Shown here: positions 41,767 to 53,023 of the stretch, piece after piece
How positions within the stretch are numbered: the stretch's first letter is position 1
Layout of the letters: each line of letters opens with the position of its first letter
Origin: Lottia gigantea
Lineage: Eukaryota; Mollusca; Gastropoda; Lottiidae
Direction of reading: 5' to 3'
NCBI RefSeq assembly: GCF_000327385.1
Contig: NW_008707225.1
Span: 1,752,309 to 1,816,308 of the forward strand
DNA length: 64,000 nt
Notes under the pieces: generated by a model
The model's input: only the letters and a program-made list of their open reading frames with translations
Database searches by the model: none
What the model was told of the DNA's origin: nothing
Translations under genes and position numbers: made by a program

Positions 41767-43639
41767 GTAAGGTTTAAAATGATAATATGACATTCATCCG
41801 AAGAAGGATTTTAAAAACTGATAATATTTTTATGATATCAAATATTTTCCTTGACGCCAATTTCAATATCATAAAATAATTTCAGATATCCCCGACTCCA
41901 CTTTCTTTTACAGATGTGATGTAATTGTATAGCTGTTTTGTTAACAGATCACTGAATAAAGTTGTGGTTTTCAAATCGTCGTAAGTCGATGTAAGTTTAG
42001 TGGTGGAGCCAGGTTTACGTCCGTGAGGGGGCACGATATCTTAAATTGCCCGAATCTTTTACCTAGTTATTTTTGCCCGAAAAACTTGCTTTTGGGGCTG
42101 CGCGAGTGAATCCTACTTTATTCGTTAAATTTCGCAAGGATATAATATATACATGCAAGGTAATGTTGTTATTGGGAGGGCCTTATAGAGTCATACAAGT
42201 TGTGCTAGCGAAAGGTTGACCATTGGCATTTGTCGTTCTCATTTGTATATGCCCACATGAAATAGGGGGATATATCGGCGTCCCATGTCCGTCCGTTGGA
42301 CACAATTTTTGACGGAGTTTAAATATTTAGCTCGTTAACACTAAAAGGCACGATTCTTGCCAAATTGCCAAACTTGTAATATTGTTTAGTATTACCCCTA
42401 AAAGTACAAAAGATGATTGCTACTGTACTGCCAAATATTTTTATTCAAAATCAAAGCTTCTAGTGGGCGTATATTACCTTGCCTGGCAAGTTATCCTTGT
42501 TTTTGTTGTTTTTGTAGGCTACAATCTTTGATGACTGAAAACGAACTAAACTCGTTAGTTGTGAGGAGAAGTGTTGAAAAATCGAAAAGCAATTCAGAAA
42601 AATAACACTTTTGATATAGATCAAATGTTAATAGTCACAAGAGAACACAACTATGATCTTTGTAAACTAATTAATAATTCTGCAATCTGGAAAACAGTGC
42701 AAACTAATATCTAACTCTTCAATATTTCCTGATTAAAGTTACATTAGGTCTTTTAACACTTGACATGAACATGACATGCCCGACTGCTATCTAGTAGTTA
42801 ATCCGTCCTAAAGTCGCCTAAGATCTTTCATCATAATTCAACTTTTCAATCTCACATTAGGCTGATCTTTGGACACCCTTCATCTTGTTATACTGGGGCA
42901 GATGTTCCGAGGGTTGGGATCGACGACCTACTGCCGTTTCGTCGCCATGAGCTGCATTAAGACACGCGAATGCCACGCGACACCCTCTAGGGTGAGAGAG
43001 AGATGCACATCAGTGACAATAAAAGTTGAGTTTTAAATCGATAAGAGAATAATAGAAGACCCTAGATGTTTATCATCAATAGTAGGACCTTTCTCAAAAT
43101 TTTAATGGCTTTATGTTTCATTCTTTACAAATTTCACGTTCTCAAAATAAAACTAGAATAGTTAACTTTAAGTTTTGAATTAATGAATTTTACAAAAATA
43201 TTTTTGTTTCGGTTTGAATAAATGCATAACTACTTTTCTTATTATTCTGATATATTATAGTATGCCAATATCCTTTCACCCAGCATTGCCAACACTATTG
43301 TGTATGGAAAAACCTCACAATTTTTCTAATGCAATATTTGTTCAAGTTATATGGACAAGTTGACTAAGCTAAGATGAAGGTAGTTGGGATTTATAAAGTG
43401 TATTCACATATTTTGTTTTTCTTTTTTTTTTTTGTTCAGTACCTTGTTAGTACAAAAGAGGTCCTGTTTGTGAAAATACCGGAAACATAAAAATTTGTCC
43501 CACAAACCATTTACTATTTAATGCAATATTGGTATAACGCAAGATGATGGAATTGAAGAAGGTTTCAGATTTCAGTAATTTTCTATATAGGAACGTACAA
43601 CTAGTCCTAAGATATTTAATACTAAAAACTTTTATAACC
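41767..43639. other. Intergenic with an interspersed-repeat-like segment
   Basis: About 42000-42500 contains a run reading GGCGTCCCATGTCCGTCCG, TTTTGACGGAGTTT and AAAGGCACGATTCTTGCCAAA. From memory this resembles a repeat scattered through mollusc genomes. The class is unknown to me. 42880-43015 is a GC-richer island of unknown nature. No gene recognised. Confidence 0.4.
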
Positions 43640-45065
43640 TATAAGTAAGATTTTTAGGGATGTGAAAATTATAAATGTTTTTGCAAGAATCACGATACAT
43701 ATATATAGGTATGTGAAATTTTACTAATCTTTGAGTAAGAATCTGAATAATATGTATCTTTCGTTATCTCTGTGTATGATTCTCAATACGTATTTGAAAA
43801 ATAGCTTTGGTAATCTTTCAGTAAGAATCTCGATATGTATGTGAAAATTTGGTAATCTTTCATTAAGAATCGCGATATGTATGTGAAAATTTAGTAATCT
43901 TTCAGTAAGAATCGCGATATGTATGTGAAACTTTGGTAATCTTTCGGTAAGAATGTTAATACGTTGTCAAACATTAATAATCTTTGAGTAATAATCGCGA
44001 TCTGTATGTGAAATTTAGTAATTATATTGGTGAAACCTCGATATGAATTTAAAACTTAACTTATCCTTCAGTAGAATTTCGATATGTTTTTGATACTTTA
44101 CTAATCTTTCAGTAAGAATTCGATAAATGTGAACATTTTACTAATCCTTTGGTAAGAGTCTCGATATTTATGTGAAATGTAAGAAGCATAATGTGTATGT
44201 GAAACTTTACTTATCTTTCAGTTCGAATTTCGATATTTATGTGAAACTTATCTAATTTTACAGTCAGAATCTCGATATGTAGGTGAAATTTTACTAATCT
44301 TACAGTCAGATTCTCGATATGTATTTGAAACTTAATTAATCTTACAGTAAGAAGCACGATATGTTTGTGAAACTGAAGTAATGTTTCAGAGAGAATTTCG
44401 ATATTTTTCTGAAACTTAACTAATCTTACAGTTAGATTCTCGATATGTAGGTGAAACTTAACTAATCTTACAGTCAGATTCTCGATATGTATTTGAAGAT
44501 TAATTAATCTTACACTCAGAAGCACGATATGTTTGTGAAACTGGAGTAATCTTTCAGTCAGAATTTCGATATATGTGAAACTTAACCAGTCTTTCAGTAA
44601 GCATCACGATATGTATGTGAAACGTTACTAATCCTTCAGCCTTCGATTGGCGTAAAAAATGGCCTACCTGTCCCTTAAACTAATCTTACAGTCAGAGTCT
44701 CGATATGCGTGTGAACATTTACTTATCTTTCAGTAAGAGTCCTGATATGTGTGAAATGTTACGAAATTTTCAGTCAGAATCTCGATATATATGTAAAACT
44801 TAACAAATCTTACAGTGAGAATTTCGATATGTATGAGAAACTTCAGTAATCTTTCAGGAATCTCGATATGTGCCAAACGTTACTAATCCTTTAGTAAGAA
44901 TCTCGATATGTATGTGAAACTATGCTAATCTTTAAGAAAGAATCTCGATACGTATATGAAATTGTATTAATCACGATATGTTAGGTATGTTACACTTAAG
45001 TAATCTTTTGGGTACGATTGTCGACTGGTAAGTGGAACTTAACTAACCTGTCAGTAAGATTAAAA
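43640..45065. repeat. 42-bp minisatellite array, strongly diverged
   Basis: More than thirty units around GTAAGAATCTCGATATGTAT then GTGAAACTTTACTAATCTTTCA, period about 42 bp with many indels. A foreign-looking GC-richer patch sits at about 44639-44680. Because 42 is a multiple of three, the minus strand is open for 104 codons (44211-44525) as a 14-residue repeat (LTVRLVKFHIHIEN-like). I regard this as incidental. Confidence 0.9.
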
Positions 45066-45630
45066 GATTAAAAAGGTATCTTCTTATGTTTGTAAGTAAT
45101 TATTTTTATTGGAAACCTTTCATGAACAACACTGCAGTTTGGTTCAATAAGCAAATAAAAGTAATAGGTTTGTATTTGTAACTCAATTTACTATCAAATG
45201 AATGATTAAGTTTGTCAATTGGACTATCGGGAATAAAAAGAAATCGTAATATTTCATAGAATGGTATCGTGGTTGTTTTATGATTTTTTTGTTAGAATGT
45301 TTAAATTAATATTATTATTTTATTACTATTTCCCTTTCGAGGGGTCTAATAGGAATCGCATCTTCTAATAGAATAAAGATTTCATTGTTTCACTTAGTTT
45401 CTTTGATGTGCCGTCATAAATAGAATAATCGTAGAGTAAATTGCTGGAATCTTGACAGTTTCATGCGACAATGTCCAATAATAACCGGGGTGTTAACCGT
45501 TCTTCCATCACACCATATTAGGTTAAAATTACTTCAGATATTATTTGACGCGATTTAATCATTCGCTATTATTCTGACTAATTCCTCAACGCCGCCGCCT
45601 AATTCTTTTATGAATGGAACCGAAAATCAA

Positions 45631-45777
45631 TGACGTCATTTACGCTTGTTCTTTGATTCATTCCAGTACCACTCGTCACCAAATAATGTGTGACATCATC
45701 GTTCCATATGCCACGTGGTCTGATTCATAATATTCTTTGATGAATGTCATTGTTTTCCCGCCAAATTCCATAAAAGG
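45631..45777. promoter_or_regulatory. Motif cluster: CRE, E-box, E2F site, CArG box
   Basis: Exact consensus words within 147 bp: TGACGTCA (45631-45638), CACGTG (45712-45717), TTTCCCGC (45754-45761, extending to TTTCCCGCCAAA) and CCATAAAAGG (45768-45777). CRE plus CArG is the arrangement known from serum/Ca2+-responsive promoters such as fos. No ORF follows closely, so an enhancer or an unannotated transcript start are both possible. Confidence 0.4.
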
Positions 45778-46320
45778 AAATGATGGTTCAGAATGTAGAG
45801 AAATGGTTATTCCAGCCGATGGAATTCAGATGAGTAACACTCATTTTTTGTGATGGGAAATATTTGAGCTAACTTAAATAACCAAAAAATATTACGGATG
45901 TTCAGGTTTCATAAGGATTTTCCAGAAATTTTAATACTATAAAGTTTTTGGAACTTGATTGTAATGAAAATATCAATATATATACTATATCATAACTACA
46001 GATTTCCACTGTGTGTCGACTTACAAAATTTTTCTTTTCTATATAAACAAGTACTCGTAAAAAATTGTTCAAGGGGCATTAACCATTAAAAGATATTAGA
46101 TGTATTTTTTCTGTGGTGAAAACATAAAAAGTAACATAAAATTATTTTGGAATGGAAAATACTCGTACTCCAACAATCACATGTTGATAAGCCTACAATT
46201 GACTTTCTAAGTGTCTAGTTGTGGTATAGAACGTTCGCTATGGATGAACGATCTCAGCTTTGAAAAAGGCAAGTCATTTACCAGGCGGGACAAAGAATTC
46301 AAAAGACACAGCTGAGATGT

Positions 46321-46332
46321 TGCGCATGCGCA
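46321..46332. promoter_or_regulatory. Perfect NRF1 palindrome
   Basis: TGCGCATGCGCA, the full NRF1 (ewg/NRF1) binding palindrome, in an otherwise CpG-poor region. Such sites usually sit within 100 bp of transcription starts of housekeeping or neural genes. A CAGCTG E-box lies just upstream. No downstream ORF is recognisable. Confidence 0.45.
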
Positions 46333-47604
46333 CACCACTTCTGGGCACACGCTGGATGTCGTAAACTAACAAAAGAAGGTTTTATGAATGGGGTATAATT
46401 TTTTCGTGTATAGCATAGTTTAAGTGTCTTTCCAACGATATTTAAAAGAAAATTATCGCCATTCTAAGCTTGTATGTTGAGGATTTTATTGTTCAGTAGT
46501 TTCAAGTATTTGAGTCGCGTGTGGCTTTTATTATCATTTTTAAATCATTGTTGCTGTTAAACCATGGTTAAACTTTCTACATGTTCATTTCTGAACTCCC
46601 CACATCCTGATCTGAAACAAACTTCAATATAGGCCTAGGTCAGACATAATCTATTTGTCAGGTTATATAAAGTGATGCATAATGTTGAATTGTAATAAGA
46701 CAATTAACTTGTTTTCTAAAGGAAATATAAGAAGCTAGAAATGCTGTCTGTAGTAGAGTCTCTCCAAATTTTCTTTAATTTTGAGCTTGATCCCATTATC
46801 TACCGTGTCAATGGTGAGGCAGGGCATGCATCACTTAATATCAGTCTGTAACTTAGTAAGTCTACTCTGTAACTGGATGAGTTATATTTCAATTACATTT
46901 TGAAAAACTATATGATACGCCAAGAGAGAATTTAATCATCAGTGTCCATGATACAAGTATTAACTATTTTTCTTTTTATACATTGCATACTCATGCTGTG
47001 TAGAAATACCTATTTTGTCGGTGATTGTTATTCTGGATGATTTGTCTTGCAAAGTACGAAACAGTCAAGTGATCTGCACCAATGTCGCTATGTAAACTTA
47101 CGCCTCCACTAATGGTCGTAATATAAAGCTTCATGCACGTCTTCAGTCCTGTAAAACCGTTAATCAAAGAGTTTTGTAATGTAGGAATGAGTATTACAGT
47201 AAATTAATTAGACATGTTTATTGGTATTAGTATTATATTATATAAATATGGTATATTATATAAGTAAATAATAACGGAATTTGATATGACATTTCTGTAT
47301 AGTAATCAGTTTCTAGTTAACTGTTATTAGGACTGTATTGTTAGTCTGTAATTACTTTTCATACCTATTTTATCAGTATATAGACTTGTCAAATAATTTA
47401 AGGCTATTATTGTATTTCCATGTCAAATAGCTTGATAAACATTTTTCAACAAAATTTTTTAAAATGAATCAACCTTTCAATTTTTATGATTCATTTTCAT
47501 AATATGACAAGTGTATATTATATGGATTTAAAATAAATGTATGTACATGTAATAAAATGCATCTACGAAAGGGTGCGTTCTCAGGTCGACCTTACAGTTT
47601 ATAC

Positions 47605-48535
47605 ATAATTATAGTTCTACTGATGTTGCCCATGTAAGAAACAGATAAGAGGTGGTATCCCTGTCGGAAACAGCTCTACTGGTATTGCCCTTGTAAGAAG
47701 CAGAAAACTTGTGGTATCCCTGTCGGAAAAAGCTCTATGCGGTGTTGCCCTTGTAAGAAACATATTACTGGTGGTACCCCTGTCGGAAACTGCTGTATTG
47801 GTGTTGTCCTTGTAAGAAGCAGATAACTGGTGGTATCCCTGTCAGAAACAGCTCTACTGGCATTGCCCTTGTAAGAAACAGATTACTGGTGCATGGTACC
47901 CCTGTCGGAAACAGCTCTACTGGTATTGCCCTTGTAAGAAACAGATTACTGGTGGTACCCCTGTCGGAAACTGCCGTACTAGTGTCGTCCTTGTAAGAAG
48001 CAGATAACTGGTGGTATCCCTGTCGGAAACAGCTCTACTGGCATTGCCCTTGTAAGAAACAGACTACTGGTGGTACCCCTGTCGGAAACAGCTCTACTGG
48101 TATTGCCCTTGTAAGAAAAAGATTACTGGTGGTACCCCTGCCGGAAACAGCTCTACTGGCATTGTCCTTGTACGAAACAGATTACTGGTGGTACCCTGTC
48201 GGAAACAGCTCTACTGGCATTGTCCTTGTACGAAACAGATTACTGGTGGCACCCCTGTCGGAAACAGCTCTACTGGTATTGTCCTTGTAAGAAGCAGATT
48301 ACTGGTGGTACCCCTGTCGGAAACAGCTCTACTGGCAGCCCTTGTAAGAAACATTACTGGTGGTACCCCTGTCGGAAACAGCTCTACTGGTATTGCCCTT
48401 GTAAGAAGCAGATAACTGGTGGTACCCCTGTCTTAAATAGCTCTACAGGTATTGCCCCTATTAGAAACAAAATACTGCTGGTACCCCTGTCGGAAACAGC
48501 TCTTGTACGAAGCAGATTACTGGTGTTGCTCAGGT
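47605..48535. repeat. 59-bp minisatellite, GC-richer
   Basis: About sixteen tandem units of GTAAGAAACAGATTACTGGT, GGTACCCCTGTCGGAAACAG, CTCTACTGGTATTGCCCTT, period 59 bp. Units alternate between GTACCCCTGTCGG / GTATCCCTGTCGG and AAACAG / AAGCAG variants in a way that suggests two-unit duplications. The period is not divisible by three, so the overlapping ORFs at 48188-48634 are frame shadows. Confidence 0.93.
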
Positions 48536-51500
48536 TGGAAATATAGATCTGTCATATGTAAGGTAATTAAAATCTGCGTATTTTTGTTGTACGTATTTTT
48601 GTTGTACGTATTTTTGGTCACTAAGATCATCTGAATGTTAACGTGTATTGGTTATTAAAGTATTGATATACTGGTGCTGTATGTTCTTTATTTATATCAT
48701 CAGATTATGTTTAGTATGTCAGATCTTCTGATCCAGGCTGCTTATTCTAGAAATGAACTTAGCGCTATGATGTCCAAAGGTCTTAACTTCTAACACAGTT
48801 TCTGGGATATCCTAATGCTAAGATCGCTTCGAGAAAACAGGACCAGATCAGTTGCGGCTGGTGATACCATGCAGTCAGTTCTTATTAATATCTGTAGTTG
48901 CTTCTCGACTTATGGACTTCAATGCGTGACTGTTATTGTGATTTGAGCATAGAGTTTCCCTAACGTATTTCATCTAAAATCCCCTACATGATTTTATGAA
49001 AGGTATTTAATACAAATATAAAGCACTGTATTTCTTTGACTTATACATTGAGATAATCTTCGAGTGCGTCGTAATGTCTGTAGCCTATAGACATTTACTT
49101 TGGTTACACAAATAGTTCAAAATGTAAAATCTCAACAGAAATCAGATAAATTCATTAATCTTCTATAATAATTCTATTGATTAGTATATTATAAGAGGGA
49201 TGTATAAAAAGTTATATGTCTATTAACAAAACAAATAATGCTTATGATCTTTAGTGGCCGTGACAACGTAACAAAACAAATTCAGCTGCATTGCCATTAA
49301 TATTCTATGTGGAGGGTCTACAGTAAAATGTTTGGGAGTGAATTTCTCAATTTGATTCTGATAGTTCTGTTCTCAAGGTAAGAGTAGACTTTACTACTGG
49401 CCCTCGTTTCTATGATCAATGGACGTACTACCTGACACGCGCTCTTTAGCTGTATTTACAGGTATTCTTCGAAACCTTCCACATCCTGTTACTCCGATTC
49501 CACTTTAATTAATTTTCTCCAGAAACACTGATTCCATAGACTTTCAGGAAACATTTTGTTTTTGCCTTGAGCTGTTATAGTACATAACATTACCGGTATG
49601 TTTGTTTGTGGTTATTTGGTGCAAAAATTCCATGATATAAAGAAATATGGGAATCAAGTATAAAATAAACACTTCTATTCAATCCAATTATTTCTTCTAT
49701 TGACATGTATTATTTCTTTTTATTTATTTTAACATAACCACTTTAAACAAAGAGCTAAAATATCGAACGATAAACATCTTTGAGAGTACGCGGCTTTCAG
49801 ATAATTACAGAACGTTTGTCCCTTTAGACCTCTTAAAATGTGTAATTTTAAAGGTATATAATCTATCATAATTTAAGCATCATTTCCTATGTACGTATTA
49901 GCATTATGTAGTTTGAAGGTACATGTGTATCGCTCTCTCTTTTTCTGAATATAAATTCTATTATAGAATTTTTAGCATGATATTTTTACCGGCAATGTTC
50001 ATTTTTATTTCCTAAGCATAGTTATAACATTTTTCTTGGTATAACTTTTGATTTAATAGGATGTAGAAAAACATTTTGAATTTATTGAATTCAATTCCAA
50101 TGTTTTGTTCTATATTCTTAGTAATAATTTGACCTAATAAAAACTACAACAATGCCACCACGAGAAATAGTTTTTAAATTAAGAAGAAATAACCGTCAAC
50201 CCAGGTGGAAAGAGAAACAACAATAACTTATCGATACGTCTTTTCATCTTATCGACAAAAATCGACCCGTTTCAGACATTTTCTAAACTCACGTGCACCT
50301 GCGTGGTACCTTTTCTTCTCATTTTCACGTTCAGCTGTATGCAAATGAGCCCACGCGCCAACCAAAGGAATATGATCATATTAAGAACGTTTTCAACCTT
50401 CAACATAAAAGATTCCGAAATAGTTGACTATGAAATTTGCAAATTTTGCTAACAAAGAAACATCAGATATGAAATGAGTAAAGTCTTTTGTTGTCGAATC
50501 ATTCATAAAAAATATCAAATTATTGAATTGTATATTGGGTTATTTTTTATTATCAAAATCCAAATGAATCTTTTTTCTTTATCAAATTAACATTTTTTCA
50601 AAAGCCAACAATTAAGATTATTTGAACTGAAAAAAATACTTTGATGTCCCCGATTTCGATAGATGTTCAATTTTAATGAATTTTTTTCTGATTTTTAAAT
50701 TGCTTTGTTTAGAGCATCGTTACTTAATGTTTTATCCGATGCACATGATAACATTTTATTTAGCAATTAAAGAAAATTTCATATAGCAATTTAAAATCAA
50801 CGTTGAAAATTCATTTGAGGTTTTTGTTAAAATGTTTATAGTTCATGTGCGTTTATCATCTAACAGTTGAATAAGAGTAGAAAGGTGCCAGTGTTCATCA
50901 AAATTTCCCCTTTTTGCACATGTCATAATGCACTCGTTCGTCTTCAAATAGTTTTATGTCGGACGTCAGTCATTTCATCTATAATATATCCGTTTGTTTT
51001 CTCAAGTGTAATAATATCATTCCGACATGATATTTAGTTCAGAAATAGTATCTTTGATAATTTGTGCTTTCAAAAATGCATATTTCTATAATGCAAAGAA
51101 AGTTTAAAAACTTTTCAGTAATGTGCCTATCTCTCTGCTTCAAATCACGAGTCAAAAAAGCAGAGTTCAAGTCATGTTAATGCACCAAGTATTTTTTGTG
51201 AAAAAATTAATGCAATACAATTTCAATGATTTACCTTAAATAATTTACAACTTGTCTCTGATGGTTCAAAGCCTTTTAACAATGGCTTATTTGTGATTTA
51301 GATATCAATAATACATCAACTAAATAAAGTTTAAATATCTCTACACAACATATGTCTGATGGAATTTGATTTAATTTATTAATAATATTAATAAATAGGG
51401 CAGCTTTAATAATTGTGAAAAAAAACTTTGAAAAGTTTTAATTGTCATATAAATATCACAAGAATTGCTTTATGGCAATGTAAATACTTCAAGGATGCAT

Positions 51501-52590
51501 TACAAGAACGTTTAATATTTGGACAGAGTGTAAATTCATATATCATAACAGAGATTAATGTGTTTAACACTCATTCAAAATTTCATCCGTGAAATATAAC
51601 AGATGTAAATTCCCGTAAAGATACTTTTCTGTTATTGTAACAAATTGCGAGTATAAATTCCTATAACATAAATAAAACAATACATTTCTGTCGTTATAAC
51701 AGGTATTGCAATTCTTGGCAGTTATTATAACAGAGAATACGAGTATAAATTCCCGTAAAATACATGTTTGTTAATGATAACAGAGATTACGAGTATAAAT
51801 TCCAGTAAACAATATTCATGATTATTAATTACTGCAAAGCAGAAGAGAATTCTACAGATATCTCGCCATTTTATTATACTGATAATCAATATACCAGATA
51901 ACTGTACACACTATATTTTATTAACAATCATCTCAATATTCAATCTGACACTTTTCATTTTCCAATATCCAGATGTTAAATTCCCTTAATAGTCTCGCCT
52001 AGACTCAACCCTTACATGCATATTAAATCTCAAATAATAACAATAAACGTGTAGATCAAAGAAAATGAAGGATTAGCCGCGGCCAGATTCCATGCTATAA
52101 TTCAAACCGAATTGGGTTAATTTAGTTTAATAGGCTAATAGGGAAATTCTATTTACGCTCAACGTTTTGTCTCTATAACAGTAAATTTCATGCTTTCGTT
52201 TTATTTCTGCGTCTAATTAGTGGAGCATGTGAAAATTACATCACTAGTAGCATCCTCGGCTTTCTTTTATGTATTGTTACATTCATTTATTTTTAACACC
52301 TATTGTATGGAGATCAAAATTACAGCGAACCGTTAATGGCAACAGAATCACAAGTTAGAATAACGGATTCTCTTGATTAAAGACAAAGACTAGTGTTTCT
52401 CCAGGAATCATAACTCATTCCTCTATCCTAACAATTAAAACTCAATAATTCCTTCCACAAATCGGGCGTTTGGTTTTTCTTATCGTCTTAAAATAAACGA
52501 GTTCTGCTTCAATGACAAACAGCTCATGTAGCGCGGGAAACAAAGGACTTGAAACTTGGTAGAGGACGGGTGACAAGGGAGGGGCTTGTC
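48536..52590. other. Upstream non-coding flank of the INSM gene
   Basis: No coding gene recognised. 48575-48620 holds three copies of GTACGTATTTTTGTT. 51600-51830 has loose repeats of GAGTATAAATTCCCGTAAA. 50220-50400 is an island rich in factor sites (separate entry). Otherwise AT-rich. Confidence 0.4.
50220..50400. promoter_or_regulatory. Candidate enhancer with E-boxes and POU octamer
   Basis: Exact words: CACGTG (50290-50295), CACCTG (50296-50301), CAGCTG (50332-50337) and the POU octamer ATGCAAAT (50339-50346) just 1 bp beyond the E-box. TTATCGATA lies near 50227. It is 2.7 kb upstream of the INSM start. An adjoining bHLH/POU pair is typical of neural enhancers. Function is inferred. Confidence 0.4.
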
Positions 52591-52596
52591 GCGTGC

Positions 52597-52640
52597 CATA
52601 TGCATATGAATGAGAAAGGCACGCGCGTATGAGTATATAA
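52597..52640 (+). promoter_or_regulatory. INSM core promoter: paired CATATG E-boxes and TATA box
   Basis: CATATGCATATG (52597-52608) gives two abutting E-boxes of the type bound by neurogenin/NeuroD/atonal proteins. TATATAA (52634-52640) is a good TATA box and predicts a start near 52665-52670, about 355 bp upstream of the ATG. Vertebrate INSM1 is known to be activated by neurogenin and NeuroD, so the arrangement fits. Confidence 0.6.
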
Positions 52641-52664
52641 GCAGTGATTACCATGTGATTTCTC

Positions 52665-53023
52665 GGATCCACCGTATCTATCAAACAAGAGGCTATGTTC
52701 AATACGACATTATATTATTTCTGTAGTGATTTTATTTGGAGACAATTTTATGTTATCGATGTGACAGTATTTGGACTTAGATGAACACGTTGAGTTTTAA
52801 CTTTATAGGTGATTGTAGCCTCCCGGTGTGATCTCGATTTTAGTTTTCGATGTAGTAACTTTTCGACTGTTGCATTTGAGTTCCCGACTTTGTGTTCCTG
52901 TATGTCTGTGAATTTTTTACCCTTTGACATTTAGTTTCCCGAACCTACAGTGCCTTGAGAGGACTACGGTCCACTAGAGTGGCTAAGCCAATAGTGCCTT
53001 AAAGATTTCAGAAAGTGGTCATC
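52665..53023 (+). other. Predicted 5'UTR of INSM with upstream ORF
   Basis: Inferred leader, no intron apparent. It contains several upstream ATGs. The first, at 52695, opens a 29-codon uORF ending TGA at 52782-52784. Two miR-124 seed matches lie here: GTGCCTT at 52950-52956 and GTGCCTTA at 52994-53001. Confidence 0.45.

Larger units (their letters stand above)
45066..47604. other. Intergenic with two promoter- or enhancer-like islands
   Basis: No coding gene recognised. 45590-45790 and 46200-46370 are compositionally distinct and carry consensus factor sites (separate entries). The remainder is AT-rich and unremarkable. Confidence 0.4.

Noticed and set aside
48188-48634. Overlapping ORFs with repeated GGTPVGNSSTGI-like and WYPCRKQLYWYCPC-like peptides
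   Set aside because: They are successive frames of the 59-bp minisatellite. A period not divisible by three cannot sustain one repeat protein.
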